Part shown: positions 1-9,474 of the stretch, one piece after another
Numbering within the stretch: position 1 is the stretch's first letter
How the letters are laid out: the number at the start of each line of letters is the position of its first letter
DNA from: an uncultured Chlorobiota bacterium
GTDB lineage: Bacteria > Bacteroidota > Ignavibacteria > UBA10030 > UBA6906
Length of the DNA: 64,000 bases
NCBI GenBank assembly: GCA_900696645.1
Contig: CAADGV010000024.1
Span: forward strand, 159,039-223,038
Direction: 5' to 3'
Notes under the pieces: model-generated
Seen by the model: the letters and a program-made list of their open reading frames with translations, nothing else
Databases searched by the model: none
What the model was told of the DNA's origin: nothing
Program-made: the position numbers and the translations under genes

Positions 1-861
1 TTCGAACACTATTTCGGGCCGTATCCGTTTGTTCGAGACGGCTACAAACTTGTGGAGTCGCCGCATTTGGGAATGGAGCATCAGAGCGCCGTTGCGTACG
101 GCAACAACTACTTGCAGGGATACAGGGGCAGATCATCATCCGAGGTGGGACTGATGTTCGATTTCATCATCATTCATGAAACGGCCCATGAGTGGTGGGG
201 GAACAGCGTCACATCGAACGACATCGCCGATATGTGGATTCATGAGAGTTTTGGCGCGTACGCCGAAGCCGTGTACGTTGAGTGTCTGTTCGGGTATCAT
301 AAGGCGATGCAATACGTGAACGGCAAGAAATGGAATGTGCAGAACGACCGTCCCATCATCGGCACGTATGGCGTTCATCAACGCGGCTCCGGCGACATGT
401 ACGACAAGGGACAGCTTGTGCTGAACACGCTGCGGCACGCCATCAACAATGATTCCCAGTGGTGGGATATCGTGAAGAGCATTGCGCAGCGGTTCAGATA
501 CAGTTCTATCGATGCAGAGGATATTTTCAGGCTTGTCAACGAAAAGACGAAATCGGATTACACCTATTTCTTTGAACAATATTTCAAAAGTACAAAACCG
601 CCCCGGCTTGAGGCAGCCTTGACCAAAAAGGGGGCTGCCGTTGAACTGCGCCACCGATGGGTTGCAGATGTAGAGGATTTCCGTATGCCCGTCAAAATCA
701 CCGCCGGAGCGGGTGAGTATGCCTTTATCCATCCGACGACATCGTGGCAAACGACCCGACTCGACAAGCTAAATCCACTGGAATTCCGTGTTGCAGAAGA
801 GCAGTTCTATGTGGATGTGAGAGTGACTGTTCAATACCTGGATCCGGCCGGAGGGCACTGA
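1..861 (+). CDS. M1 family metallopeptidase, C-terminal part (5' end outside window)
   Basis: The frame is open from base 1, so the gene begins upstream and only the catalytic half and tail are seen. The zinc-binding HETAHEWWGN motif (HExxH, codons at 175-189) is followed about 18 residues later by WIHESF, which supplies the third zinc ligand Glu, as in the gluzincin M1 family. GMEHQ about 35 residues before HExxH corresponds to the substrate-binding GxMEN motif of M1 aminopeptidases. Members remove N-terminal residues from peptides, and those of this lineage are often exported. The last residues (QYLDPAGGH) run directly into a sequence that looks like the end of an unrelated methylase gene, so the natural C-terminus may have been altered. 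The family call is secure; substrate and location are not visible. Confidence 0.9.
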   Translation, partial: FEHYFGPYPFVRDGYKLVESPHLGMEHQSAVAYGNNYLQGYRGRSSSEVGLMFDFIIIHETAHEWWGNSVTSNDIADMWIHESFGAYAEAVYVECLFGYHKAMQYVNGKKWNVQNDRPIIGTYGVHQRGSGDMYDKGQLVLNTLRHAINNDSQWWDIVKSIAQRFRYSSIDAEDIFRLVNEKTKSDYTYFFEQYFKSTKPPRLEAALTKKGAAVELRHRWVADVEDFRMPVKITAGAGEYAFIHPTTSWQTTRLDKLNPLEFRVAEEQFYVDVRVTVQYLDPAGGH

Positions 862-862
862 T

Positions 863-1054
863 TCTCCTAAATGCCTGAGCAATGCAAAGGAGCTGAATCA
901 CAGACGCCCTGCGCAAGCCGCCGCCAATCTCCCCCACGAAAAAACCGCAATCGAGCGTCAAATCGCCGCTACCGACAAGCAGATCGACGCTCTCGTCTAT
1001 GAACTCTACGGCCTGACGGACGAAGAAATCAAAATCGTAGAAAGTACCCCGTAG
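863..1054 (+). pseudogene. C-terminal remnant of a type IIG/N6-adenine DNA methylase
   Basis: In one frame this stretch reads, from about 893, LNHRRPAQAAANLPHEKTA and then IERQIAATDKQIDALVYELY followed by GLTDEEIKIVE and a stop at 1052-1054. From memory this matches the extreme C-terminus of Eco57I/TaqI-like restriction-modification methylases, where a coiled-coil helix (ATDxQIDxLVYELYGLTxEE) closes the target-recognition domain. No start codon, catalytic NPPY motif or upstream body is present, because the region before it is the aminopeptidase gene. I therefore call it a fossil left by loss of a restriction-modification gene. The alternative is chance similarity, which the exact helix signature makes unlikely. 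Confidence 0.6.
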
Positions 1055-1284
1055 GAACGTTCAGTTGAACGTCCCCCACCAAGTGAAGAGGAGACTGGGA
1101 AGAGAGAATGGGGTTTAGGGCAGGCCGTGGGTTTCTTGTCAGATTTCCCTCCTCTTTGTAGAAGATTCAATCGACATTTTGCCAGAGCATCCCGATTCCC
1201 GCAGCCGTTCGGCTTTTGGTCTGCTTGGCATGTGTGTTGCTTATTTTCACACAGTTCGGATAGCCTTCAACAAAGCGTAGTACT

Positions 1285-1812
1285 ATGTCAAGCTTTCATG
1301 CTATGATGTCAATAGGCGCCCTTGTATTGCTCACGACAATACTCATGGGTTACAATCAGCGCACCGCAATGTCTGCTCTTGATATCACCCGGGCAAAGGA
1401 AGCTCAGGCCATGACTGCGCTGGGTTCATCATACATCGAGTTTGCCCAGGGGTTGGCGTACGACAGGTATTCCGACACTGCATCAGTTGCCCCGGGCAAC
1501 GCATCTCTTTTTACTCCCTCAGCTTCCCTCGGGCCCGACGGCGGTGCCGAGGATACTCTTACCTCGTTCAACGACTTTGATGATTTGAACGGATATCAAC
1601 TCGACAGAACAGGGCCTGACGCTAAAGGGTATCGGGCATTGTTCAATGTTCGCTATGTGTTGCCGGGCGATGTGAATGCCTACACAAGCAATAAGACCTT
1701 TTCGAAACGACTTGATATCAAGCTCTGGAGAATCAATCCCCCGTTTCACGGTGCTGACAAGGCAGATACTGTCCGCCTTCACTATGTCATGGGATATTTC
1801 CTCTTTGAATGA
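1285..1812 (+). CDS. Membrane-anchored pseudopilin-like protein 1
   Basis: A 175-residue protein with one N-terminal hydrophobic helix (about residues 6-22, IGALVLLTTILMGY) and then a soluble domain. It is the first of three same-strand genes spaced 9 bases apart, each with the layout of minor pilins or type II secretion pseudopilins: short N-terminus, one helix, extracytoplasmic domain. No prepilin peptidase site (G followed by FTLIE) is visible, so processing is doubtful. The ATG at 1285 has only a weak ribosome binding site, and methionines at codons 7 and 8 are possible starts. The function is not recognised; a part in a pilus-like or secretion structure is inferred from the gene trio. 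Confidence 0.6.
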   Translation: MSSFHAMMSIGALVLLTTILMGYNQRTAMSALDITRAKEAQAMTALGSSYIEFAQGLAYDRYSDTASVAPGNASLFTPSASLGPDGGAEDTLTSFNDFDDLNGYQLDRTGPDAKGYRALFNVRYVLPGDVNAYTSNKTFSKRLDIKLWRINPPFHGADKADTVRLHYVMGYFLFE

Positions 1813-1821
1813 AAAGGTAAA

Positions 1822-2427
1822 ATGGCAACTGCATTAGATTTGCTCATTTCGATGTTCATCGGCATTGCCATTTTCGGAATCATCATTGCCGGAACCCGGA
1901 ATGCTGCGGATGACTCCTCCTTTCAGCGTTATGAAACGCAAACCATGGAATCGCTGCTTTCGACAATGGAAGTACTGGAATCGGACATGCGGAATGCAGG
2001 GGCGGGAGTAGCGGATACGTTGCCGATGATCAGCCGCGCCGAGTTTTCTGAGGTGATACTGCATCAGGTTATCAAACGAGGTTCGGCAAAGGTGGATACC
2101 ATCCACTACTCATTGGGTTCGACGGGCGAGTTATCGAAAACAGAAAATCCCAACGACAGATACCTGTACAGAAAGGTGAACAAGGAACCGGCTCTGCGTG
2201 TCGGGGTTGTAACGGAATTTGGGCTCCGCTATCTAACGGCGGCCAATGTCGTATTACCCGTACCCGTTCCAACTGATCGCCTGTCGGAAATCAATGCGGT
2301 TGAACTGACTATCGAAGTCCAGAGCATGAATGCACTTGAAAATGCCGCAGGAATAGAAGGCCCAAAACGCTATTCTGCTTCCCGTTTTGATAACCGAAGG
2401 TTTGAATCTAAAAATCTGAAACGTTAG
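1822..2427 (+). CDS. PilW/PulJ-like minor pseudopilin-like protein 2
   Basis: A 201-residue protein beginning MATALDLLISMFIGIAIFG, a single N-terminal membrane helix. It continues with a segment (ESLLSTMEVLESDMRNAGAG) that resembles the long N-terminal helix and RNAG region of PilW/PulJ minor pilins. The ATG follows GAAAAGGTAAA, a reasonable ribosome binding site, nine bases after the previous stop. The central part (VDTIHYSLGSTGEL, then NDRYLYRKVN) resembles the beta-sheet portion of PilW proteins in which two strands carry the bound-phase residues. A canonical cleavage site is missing, as in the neighbours. Likely co-transcribed with both flanking genes. Family call by architecture, moderate certainty. 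Confidence 0.6.
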   Translation: MATALDLLISMFIGIAIFGIIIAGTRNAADDSSFQRYETQTMESLLSTMEVLESDMRNAGAGVADTLPMISRAEFSEVILHQVIKRGSAKVDTIHYSLGSTGELSKTENPNDRYLYRKVNKEPALRVGVVTEFGLRYLTAANVVLPVPVPTDRLSEINAVELTIEVQSMNALENAAGIEGPKRYSASRFDNRRFESKNLKR

Positions 2428-2436
2428 GAGATTTCA

Positions 2437-3696
2437 ATGCTCAGCAAAGCTTCGTTAATCATGGTAATGGGATTTGGCGCAATTATCGGCTACGTCGGGC
2501 TGAATATGGCCCGGAATGCGGGCACAGCCAACGACGGTAGCTCGATATACGCCGAGAAGGCAACATTGCAGAATCTCGCATTCACCGGAGCAAACATAGG
2601 CCTGGCAAACCTCTACCAGGATTCGCTATGGCGCGGGCCAGTAACACAGCAGGTTAATGTGAATGGAATAGCGGGAAGCTTCACGGTTCTTGCGGAGAAG
2701 GGAGCCTCAGGGGCACTCGTCCGCAGTATTTCCTCTTTGAGATCAATTGCAGGGCCTATGAGGCACGATACTGTCGAAATATCCTTCACGGAATTCGAGG
2801 AAAACAGCTTCTCGCTGTACGCATGGATGAGCAACAATGAAGGGAAGGTTTACTGGTTTACGGGAGACACAGTGCGGGGTGCCCTGCATTCGAACTCAAG
2901 CCTGAATGTTTCCGGCTATCCGGTGTTCATGGAAAAAGTGACGACTGCAGGTGACATTAAAGGGGATAAGACGAATGCACAGTTCAAAAAGGGATACAAG
3001 ACCGGTGCTTCGCGCATTACATTCCCGAGTGATCTCTCGAGACTGGTGACAGCGGCAAACACGGGGGGGCGATACTACACACAGGCGGTTGAAGTAACGT
3101 TGCAACCAGGGTCAAGTGCTGCGGGTGACGGAAGGGCTATTGTGCGTTCGCTTTCAGGTACCGCGATCAATGACACCATCCGTGTTTCTGCTTCAGGCTT
3201 CAATGGGGTTATCGGAAGTTCCCAAAAAGTGAACGTAAAGGGAACACTCGACGGGAAATTGACGGTGTTTTCTCAACAAGATATCTGGATCCAGGACGAT
3301 GTGATCTACGCAAGCGGATCCAATTACTCAACAGGAAACGACTTGCTGGGACTGGTTGCTGAAAGGAATGTTATCATCGCAAACAATCAAGCCAATGCCC
3401 AATTGGTTAAGGTACAGGCCAGCATCTTCTGCAGAAGCGGCTCCTTCTATGCCGAAAACTACCAGAACCGGCCAAAAGGTGTTCTGCATGTCCAGGGCTC
3501 CATCGTCCAAAATGATCGAGGGGCCGTTGGTACTTTCTCCGGCTCATCTCACTTATCCGGATTCTTGAAACGGTATACGTATGACCAACGGCTTGCCAAC
3601 AACCAAGTCCGGCCGCCATTCTATCCGGGGTTCTTCGATCTGCGCCGGAGAATAGCAGGTTGGTGGATTGGGGGTGGAGGGGTAGAAGCCGGATGA
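2437..3696 (+). CDS. PilX/DUF4900-like membrane-anchored protein 3
   Basis: A 419-residue protein with an N-terminal membrane helix ([20 protein letters not shown]). It starts at an ATG preceded by a good TAGGAGA ribosome binding site, nine bases after the previous stop. The N-terminal soluble part ([20 protein letters not shown]) resembles the PilX-like helix. The middle contains [19 protein letters not shown], typical of large extracellular domains that follow PilX-like anchors in this group of bacteria. The C-terminus ([12 protein letters not shown]) looks unusual, but no shift to another frame restores a better ending. It closes the three-gene cluster, and a hairpin overlaps its stop codon. 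The role is unknown; assembly of a surface filament or pseudopilus is inferred. Confidence 0.6.
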   Translation: MLSKASLIMVMGFGAIIGYVGLNMARNAGTANDGSSIYAEKATLQNLAFTGANIGLANLYQDSLWRGPVTQQVNVNGIAGSFTVLAEKGASGALVRSISSLRSIAGPMRHDTVEISFTEFEENSFSLYAWMSNNEGKVYWFTGDTVRGALHSNSSLNVSGYPVFMEKVTTAGDIKGDKTNAQFKKGYKTGASRITFPSDLSRLVTAANTGGRYYTQAVEVTLQPGSSAAGDGRAIVRSLSGTAINDTIRVSASGFNGVIGSSQKVNVKGTLDGKLTVFSQQDIWIQDDVIYASGSNYSTGNDLLGLVAERNVIIANNQANAQLVKVQASIFCRSGSFYAENYQNRPKGVLHVQGSIVQNDRGAVGTFSGSSHLSGFLKRYTYDQRLANNQVRPPFYPGFFDLRRRIAGWWIGGGGVEAG

Positions 3697-3751
3697 AGTT
3701 CCATCCGGCAAAACTCACCTTGTGAGAGCAACGGGCGTTCAACTCGAGCAG

Positions 3752-3787
3752 AGGGCCGATAATAAGTGTATCGGCCTTTTCCTTTTT
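3752..3787 (+). terminator. Rho-independent terminator after pseudopilin cluster
   Basis: A 7-bp stem GGCCGAT (3754-3760) pairs with ATCGGCC (3770-3776) across a nine-base loop and is followed by TTTTCCTTTTTG. A second inverted repeat (GCCGGATG 3688-3695 with CATCCGGC 3702-3709) overlaps the preceding stop codon but has no T-run. Confidence 0.75.
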
Positions 3788-3886
3788 GCAGGGGAAAGGA
3801 AAGTTTGTACCTTTCAAGTGTGCCGAACTTGGCAATTGTGGCGATTGCTTCCTATCAAGGACAGAATTCACAACGCAATTATACCC

Positions 3887-6013
3887 ATGCATTTCCCAAA
3901 GAGACAAAACCGCCTCGCCCGCGAAAAAAGTCCGTATCTCCTTCAGCATGCAAACAACCCCGTTGATTGGTATCCGTGGGGGGAAGAGGCATTCGCTAAA
4001 GCCCGGTCAGAGGGTAAGCCGATTTTCCTTTCCGTCGGCTATTCAACGTGCCATTGGTGCCACGTGATGGAGCGTGAATCATTCGAAGTCGAATCCATCG
4101 CCGGGATCATGAACGAACATTTTGTCAACATCAAAGTCGATCGCGAGGAACGTCCTGACGTTGACAAGGTGTACATGACGTCACTCCAGGCGATGGGTGA
4201 GAACGGCGGCTGGCCGATGTCGATGTTTCTTACTCCCGAGCTTAAACCATTTTTTGGCGGAACGTACTTCCCTCCCGAGAACAGATACGGCAGAATTGGA
4301 TTTCCCGAATTACTGCAACGCATCACCCACGCTTGGAAGAACGAACGCGAACGGGTAGCGGAATCTGCCAAGAGTATTGCACAGTTTCTGCACGATTTGC
4401 CGACGGCAATGAAAGGAACAGAATCGCTTGACATCGCGTTGTTGCAGACTTGTTTCACCCAGGCAACAAGGAACTACGACACGCAGTTCGGCGGGTTCGG
4501 AGGCGGACCGAAATTTCCCCGGCCGGCGGTGTTCAACTTTCTGCTTCGTTACTTCAACCGCACGGGCGAACTGAAAGCTATTGACATGACCTGCCATACG
4601 TTGCGTCAGATGTCCAACGGGGGCATGTACGACCACATCGGCGGCGGTTATCATCGCTACTCCGTGGATGGCCAATGGCGGGTTCCGCATTTCGAGAAGA
4701 TGTTGTACGACCAGGCACAGATTTGCATTTCACTGACGGACGCATACCTAATAACCCGAGACCCCTTTTTTGCGCGCCGATTACGTGAAACCCTCGCGTA
4801 CGTGTTGCGAGACTTAACGGACAAGAAGGGTGGATTTTATTCTGCTGAAGATGCAGACAGCAGACTTCCGGATGCTATCGATGAAACAGGTGAGGGGGCA
4901 TTTTATGTGTGGTCGAAAAAGGAAATAAACGATGCGCTCGGTCAGGAAGCAAAGATGTTCAGCTTCTACTACGGCGTGGAGGAAAGCGGAAACGCATTGA
5001 ACGATCCGCAGCATGAATTCACGGGAAAGAACATTCTGTATGTTGCCAACACAGTTGCTGAAACTGCGGCCTTTGCCCGCGTGAGCGAAGCAGAGGTTGA
5101 GGCACGGCTTGAGCGTGCACGGAAGCAGTTGTTCGATATCCGGTCGAAGCGATCGCGGCCTCATCTTGATGACAAAATCATTACTGCCTGGAACGGCCTC
5201 ATGGTCTCCGCATTTGCGCGTGCAGCGCAGGCGCTGAATGAGACGGCGTATGTGCAGGCAGCTGAACGAGCCGCAGCGTTTATTGCGGACACTCTCTACA
5301 ACAAACAATCAAACACTCTCCTTCGCCGGTTTCGTGAGGGAGAAGCAAAGTTCGAAGCATATCTTGATGACTACGCATTCCTCATTCAGGGGCTGATTGA
5401 TTTGTATGAAACATCGTTCGAGCCCCGGTGGCTTCAACAAGCAATGCAGTTGACGGAAAAGAAGATTGAGTTGTTTTGGGATGAAGGAGGGGGAGGGTTC
5501 TTTGATACAACAGGAAGGGATATCTCAATTCTGGTTCGTATGAAAGAACAGTATGATGGTGCCGAGCCAACGGGGAATTCTGTAGCAGCAATGAACCTGC
5601 TCCGCTTGTCCGCAATGACGGATAATCGTGATTGGCGTGAGAAAGCCGAACGAACGTTGAGGGCATTCGGCGATGTGCTGCAGAAGGCGCCGCTCGCAAT
5701 GCCCCAGATGGCTGCGGCGTTTGATTTTTCAATTGATGGCGTAAAGCAGATTGTGCTTGCAGGAAAGCGGCATGATGAGACAACACGCAAGATGATAAGG
5801 GAAATCCACTCCCGCTATCTCCCGAACAAAGTCCTCATCCTTATTGATGAGGAAGCACAACAGATGGATTTCGGAAGTGCGGGCACGTTTCTGAAATCCG
5901 TTTCGATGATTGATGAGAAGCCGACTGCATACGTGTGTGAGGACTTTGTCTGCCAACTTCCGACAACCAGCATCTCAGAAATGATCAAGTTACTTGAAAG
6001 AAGATCGAAGTAG
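3887..6013 (+). CDS. Thioredoxin-fold DUF255 protein, YyaL/SSP411 family
   Basis: The start at 3887 gives 708 residues and begins [20 protein letters not shown], the normal N-terminus of the family. An in-frame upstream extension to 3722 would run through the terminator and is rejected. The first ~160 residues are a thioredoxin-like domain with the CHWC motif (Cys55, Cys58) and the conserved NENFVNIKVD-like strand (here [19 protein letters not shown]). The rest is an alpha/alpha-barrel related to N-acylglucosamine 2-epimerases ([20 protein letters not shown], then [12 protein letters not shown]). Bacterial members are cytosolic and of unsettled function; redox or sugar-related roles have been proposed. 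It stands alone between two terminators, so it is probably monocistronic. Confidence 0.93.
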   Translation: MHFPKRQNRLAREKSPYLLQHANNPVDWYPWGEEAFAKARSEGKPIFLSVGYSTCHWCHVMERESFEVESIAGIMNEHFVNIKVDREERPDVDKVYMTSLQAMGENGGWPMSMFLTPELKPFFGGTYFPPENRYGRIGFPELLQRITHAWKNERERVAESAKSIAQFLHDLPTAMKGTESLDIALLQTCFTQATRNYDTQFGGFGGGPKFPRPAVFNFLLRYFNRTGELKAIDMTCHTLRQMSNGGMYDHIGGGYHRYSVDGQWRVPHFEKMLYDQAQICISLTDAYLITRDPFFARRLRETLAYVLRDLTDKKGGFYSAEDADSRLPDAIDETGEGAFYVWSKKEINDALGQEAKMFSFYYGVEESGNALNDPQHEFTGKNILYVANTVAETAAFARVSEAEVEARLERARKQLFDIRSKRSRPHLDDKIITAWNGLMVSAFARAAQALNETAYVQAAERAAAFIADTLYNKQSNTLLRRFREGEAKFEAYLDDYAFLIQGLIDLYETSFEPRWLQQAMQLTEKKIELFWDEGGGGFFDTTGRDISILVRMKEQYDGAEPTGNSVAAMNLLRLSAMTDNRDWREKAERTLRAFGDVLQKAPLAMPQMAAAFDFSIDGVKQIVLAGKRHDETTRKMIREIHSRYLPNKVLILIDEEAQQMDFGSAGTFLKSVSMIDEKPTAYVCEDFVCQLPTTSISEMIKLLERRSK

Positions 6014-6049
6014 AACGAACGAGCTTCACAAAGGAATTGCGGTGAACAG

Positions 6050-6080
6050 CAAAGCCGGAACGGCGTGTTCCGGCTTTCAT
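6050..6080. terminator. Bidirectional terminator between convergent genes
   Basis: An 11-bp perfect stem, AAAGCCGGAAC (6050-6060) with GTTCCGGCTTT (6066-6076), encloses a five-base GGCGT loop and is followed by CATTTTAG. It lies between the 3' ends of the plus-strand YyaL gene and the minus-strand small gene and can serve both. Confidence 0.85.
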
Positions 6081-6081
6081 T

Positions 6082-6330
6082 TTAGTGGATTGGGCGGTTG
6101 AGGGTCCACCCGGGTTTGCGTTTCTTCATCTTCTCTTCAGCAGGATTTGTTTTGAGTTGCTCTGCAAGTTGCCGGGCGAACGTGTCTGCCTGATTCTTGT
6201 CCAAGAACCAATCGGTGCTGATGCTCTTCTTAAACAGCAGTCTCTTTCGTTGAAGGCGAACAATCCAGGGCATTCCCTTCTCGTTTGCCTGCCTTGTTTC
6301 AATGATATAGTCGCCGATGGTTGTGTTCAT
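6082..6330 (-). CDS. Small conserved-looking hypothetical protein (82 aa)
   Basis: Read on the minus strand from the ATG at 6330 (MNTTIGDYIIETRQANEKGM); longer in-frame forms starting at 6369 have an unlikely, hydrophobic Pro/Phe-rich leader. The protein is basic and soluble, with no membrane segment. It contains FLDKNQADTFARQLAEQLKT, which looks like an amphipathic helix, and it ends KKRKPGWTLNRPIH. It is convergent with the YyaL gene, and the shared terminator sits 6 bases beyond its stop, which supports it being a real transcription unit. I do not recognise the family. Confidence 0.55.
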   Translation of the reverse strand: MNTTIGDYIIETRQANEKGMPWIVRLQRKRLLFKKSISTDWFLDKNQADTFARQLAEQLKTNPAEEKMKKRKPGWTLNRPIH

Positions 6331-6414
6331 GGGAGAAATCCGCGGGAATGTTATGTATATTGTGAACACAAAGTACGCAGAAGCACAGCCAAGTTCAACA
6401 TCGGCTCTCTTTCG

Positions 6415-6843
6415 ATGACGATTCAGATTACATCGGTGTTGTCCATTCCCGAACGTGAGGTAACATTCCGGTTTGCCCGGAGCAGCGGTCCGGGCGGACA
6501 GAATGTCAATAAAGTGGCAACGCGTGTCGAGTTGGTGTTCAACGTCAGGGATTCAGGGTCACTGACGAACGAGCAGAAAGAACGGGTCTTCGCCCGACTG
6601 GGTTCGCGCATCGATTCAGGCGGGAACCTTCACTGTGCATCACAAGAATCGCGGAGTCAATGGAGAAACCGCGAGGTTGTCGTTGAGAAGTTCGCGTCAT
6701 TGTTGCGAAAAGCCCTCGCTGTTCAGAAGAAAAGAAAACCAACCAAACCCTCAGCAGCATCGCGGCATTCTCGCATCTGCAACAAGAAATCACACAGCGT
6801 GAAGAAGAAACTGCGGGGAAGAGTGAGCCCCGCCGGTGAGTGA
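6415..6843 (+). CDS. arfB: Peptidyl-tRNA hydrolase ArfB (class I release factor homolog)
   Basis: The start at 6415 gives a 142-residue protein. It contains the release-factor GGQ signature in ARSSGPGGQNVNKVATRVEL (GGQ at residues 27-29), which catalyses hydrolysis of the peptidyl-tRNA ester in the ribosomal peptidyl-transferase centre. The family hallmark SQESRSQWRNRE follows. The Lys/Arg-rich tail (KKRKPTKPSAASRHSRICNK) is the segment known in ArfB to sense an empty mRNA channel on stalled ribosomes. There is no anticodon-recognition domain, which separates it from RF1/RF2. The frame is open upstream to 6085, but that extension lies antisense to the minus-strand gene and is rejected. Confidence 0.93.
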   Translation: MTIQITSVLSIPEREVTFRFARSSGPGGQNVNKVATRVELVFNVRDSGSLTNEQKERVFARLGSRIDSGGNLHCASQESRSQWRNREVVVEKFASLLRKALAVQKKRKPTKPSAASRHSRICNKKSHSVKKKLRGRVSPAGE

Positions 6844-6856
6844 TGGCCATACTGCT

Positions 6857-6888
6857 CTTCTTTAACACGGAACTTCTTTAACACGGAA
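6857..6888. repeat. Two-copy 16-bp tandem duplication
   Basis: The unit CTTCTTTAACACGGAA occurs twice head to tail in the leader between arfB and the TonB receptor gene. It may alter promoter spacing, but no promoter can be assigned with confidence. Confidence 0.8.
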
Positions 6889-6949
6889 CTTCGTCCGCTG
6901 CTTCAGTGTTCTTAGCGTGCACTGCTCTTTCAATTAAGACATCCATACG

Positions 6950-9226
6950 ATGAAGAGGCTTCTCGGAACATTATTGCTGCTGTTTGCGGGTTCAATTGTG
7001 CGGATTCATGCACAAACAGGAACCATCACCGGAACAGTTGTCAACCAGATTACACAGGAACCCTTGCCGTTTGCAAACGTCAGAGTTCTCGGAACACAAC
7101 TCGGCGCTGCGACTTCAGTTGACGGCACGTTCTCGATCGCAGAGGTTCCGGTCGGGACGTATCAGGTTCAGGCATCGCTTGTCGGGTTCGCGCCGTTCAT
7201 TCTGAGCGATGTGGTGGCAAGAGTGGGGAAACCCGCCGATCTGAAATTCCAATTGCAACCTACCGATATTGCTTTCGAAGAAGTTGAAGTGAGTGGGAGG
7301 TACTTTCAGAAATCGCCTGATGCAGCCGTCAGTGTTCAGCGGCTTTCCTATGAAGAAATTCGACGGTCGCCGGGTGGATTTGAAGATGTGGTGCGGGCCA
7401 TTTCCGTCCTGCCGGGTGTTGCGCAAGTGTCGCCGGGACGAAATGATCTCGTTGTCCGCGGCGGAGCTCCGTCTGAGAATCTCTTTGTGGTGGACAATAT
7501 TGAAATTCCCAACATCAATCACTTCGGCACGCAAGGCGCGAGCGGAGGCCCGCTCAGCTACATCAACCTGGATTTTGTACGAGAGACGGCCTTCTCCACC
7601 GGCGGGTTCGGTGCAAAATACGGAGACCGCATGTCATCGGTACTCACAATTGATTTGCGAGACGGGAGAAATGACAAGCTGGGAGGCAAAGCTACCATCT
7701 CTGCAAGCCAATTCGGCCTCAATGCTGAAGGGCCGCTTGACGACAACGGCACGTTCGTTTTTTCAGCGAGGCGAAGTTATCTGGATTTGATTTTCAAAGC
7801 AGCGGGCTTTGCGTTTGTTCCCGAGTATTGGGACTTCCTTGGAAGAGTCTCGTACAGAATCGACAACACCAATCGATTGACGTTTCTGGGTGTCGGGGCT
7901 ATCGACGACGTGAGTTTCTTCAATGATGATGCAACCAAAAGATTCGACAACTCACGCGTACTCGGCACGGCGCAGCGGCAATATGCGAGCGGAGTGAGTT
8001 GGATTCGCCTTTTTGGCAACGGCTTTTCAACTGTGACGCTTGGCCGCAGTTATGTGAACTACAACGGAGTTCAACGCGATTCTCTTCTCGTCCCCTTCTT
8101 TACTAATCGCTCAAAAGAAGGGGAAACAAGTCTCCGCGGCGACGTTGTGTTGCAACTGCCGCATTCGGAACTATCATTTGGTGCACAGGCGCGCTACATC
8201 AATTTCAAAGCAAACCTTGCAATACCGGCATACATATCAACTTTTGGAGATACGCTCGATGTTCTGGTGAATAATTATGCAGAAACCGGTCATAAGATCG
8301 GAGTGTACGGACAGTACTCGCAACGGGTGACGAGAAATCTTCAACTGACCGCAGGTGGAAGATTTGACTATTTCAACATGATCAACAAAAAAACATATCT
8401 TTCACCTCGGGGCTCCATCACGTATGATTTTTCAGATCTTACATCAATCAGTGCCAGCGCCGGGATGTACTATCAGAATCCGTCGTACATCTGGTTGGTG
8501 GCGAACCCTCTGAACAAGAATCTTGAAGCTACTCGTGCCGACCAATTTGTTCTGGGCGTGGAACATTTGCTGCGGGCCGATCTGAAGCTGCGCGTTGAAG
8601 GATTCTACAAGAACTACAGCAACTACCCTGCAAGCGTGACGCGGCCGTATCTTGTTCTGTCCAACACAGGCGGAGGGTTTGGCGGATCCGATGAGAACTT
8701 TGCTTCGTATGGACTTGACCATCTGGTGAGCGGCGGAAGGGGACGGTCATACGGCGTTGAGTTCCTTCTGCAGAAGAAGCTGTCGGAAATACCGATATAC
8801 GGACTTGCAAGCCTGACACTAAGTTCAGCACAATTTAGCGCGCTTGATGGTGTTGAGCGGCCGGGTGCCTTTGACCAACGCGTTATCTTCAATGTGAGCG
8901 GTGGCTATCAGTTCAATGAGCGGTGGGAAGCGAGCGTGAAATTCCGTTTTGCCTCCGGCAGCCCGTACACGCCGTTCAGGCAAGACGGAACGCAGAACGC
9001 TGCTGAGTACAACTCTTCCCGATTGAAGAATCTCCACAGCCTTGATATACGGGTAGATCGTCGCTGGAATTTTGCGAACTGGGACTTGATTGTGTATCTC
9101 GACATTCAGAATATCTATAACAACAAGGCAGTCAGCCAGATTCGCTGGAATGCGCGTGAGCAGCGCACAGAAGCGAATGAAAGCATTGGAATTCTCCCCT
9201 CCATCGGAATCAGTGCCGAGTTGTAG
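6950..9226 (+). CDS. TonB-dependent outer-membrane receptor with carboxypeptidase-like regulatory domain
   Basis: 758 residues with a signal peptide (MKRLLGTLLLLFAGSIVRIHA, cleavage before QTG). A carboxypeptidase-regulatory-like beta-sandwich follows (about residues 24-105, TGTITGTVVNQITQEPLPFA). Then comes the plug domain (SVLPGVAQVSPGRNDLVVRG, then GGAPSENLFVVDNIEIP), and the remainder is a beta-barrel rich in alternating aromatic residues. It would import an unknown ligand across the outer membrane using TonB energy. The barrel is complete, ending at NESIGILPSIGISAEL. No SusD-like partner or sigma/anti-sigma pair is adjacent, so the ligand cannot be guessed. Upstream is a 16-bp tandem duplication (6857-6888). 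Confidence 0.92.
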   Translation: MKRLLGTLLLLFAGSIVRIHAQTGTITGTVVNQITQEPLPFANVRVLGTQLGAATSVDGTFSIAEVPVGTYQVQASLVGFAPFILSDVVARVGKPADLKFQLQPTDIAFEEVEVSGRYFQKSPDAAVSVQRLSYEEIRRSPGGFEDVVRAISVLPGVAQVSPGRNDLVVRGGAPSENLFVVDNIEIPNINHFGTQGASGGPLSYINLDFVRETAFSTGGFGAKYGDRMSSVLTIDLRDGRNDKLGGKATISASQFGLNAEGPLDDNGTFVFSARRSYLDLIFKAAGFAFVPEYWDFLGRVSYRIDNTNRLTFLGVGAIDDVSFFNDDATKRFDNSRVLGTAQRQYASGVSWIRLFGNGFSTVTLGRSYVNYNGVQRDSLLVPFFTNRSKEGETSLRGDVVLQLPHSELSFGAQARYINFKANLAIPAYISTFGDTLDVLVNNYAETGHKIGVYGQYSQRVTRNLQLTAGGRFDYFNMINKKTYLSPRGSITYDFSDLTSISASAGMYYQNPSYIWLVANPLNKNLEATRADQFVLGVEHLLRADLKLRVEGFYKNYSNYPASVTRPYLVLSNTGGGFGGSDENFASYGLDHLVSGGRGRSYGVEFLLQKKLSEIPIYGLASLTLSSAQFSALDGVERPGAFDQRVIFNVSGGYQFNERWEASVKFRFASGSPYTPFRQDGTQNAAEYNSSRLKNLHSLDIRVDRRWNFANWDLIVYLDIQNIYNNKAVSQIRWNAREQRTEANESIGILPSIGISAEL

Positions 9227-9474
9227 CAGCCTGCTCGGCAAAGAGAGGTGCCATGAGTTGAATCGTTGCACCCTCAAATCATTTCCCATATATTAACTGC
9301 GGGTACCAGCAGCCTACGGATACCTGTTCTTCTTACTTTCCCAAAAACACAAGCAGCGGTACATTGAATGTAAAGCGATGAACGATCAAGGACGTTTCAG
9401 CGCCTCCTGAATACATATGTACGCTCTGTTTCTGCTTTTGCATTCTCGCACACATTATAAGGGTCAGAACCTTC

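Noticed and set aside
136..750. Long open frame antisense to the aminopeptidase.
   Set aside because: The plus-strand frame has intact zinc-binding motifs; the antisense product has no domain features and arises from codon bias.
3600..3696. Frameshift near the end of the third pseudopilin-like gene, because its C-terminus looks odd.
   Set aside because: Neither alternative frame gives a recognisable continuation, so the annotated frame is kept.
3407..3949. Minus-strand frame of about 180 codons across the pseudopilin end and terminator.
   Set aside because: It spans a terminator and the start of the YyaL gene and shows no domain or ribosome binding site.
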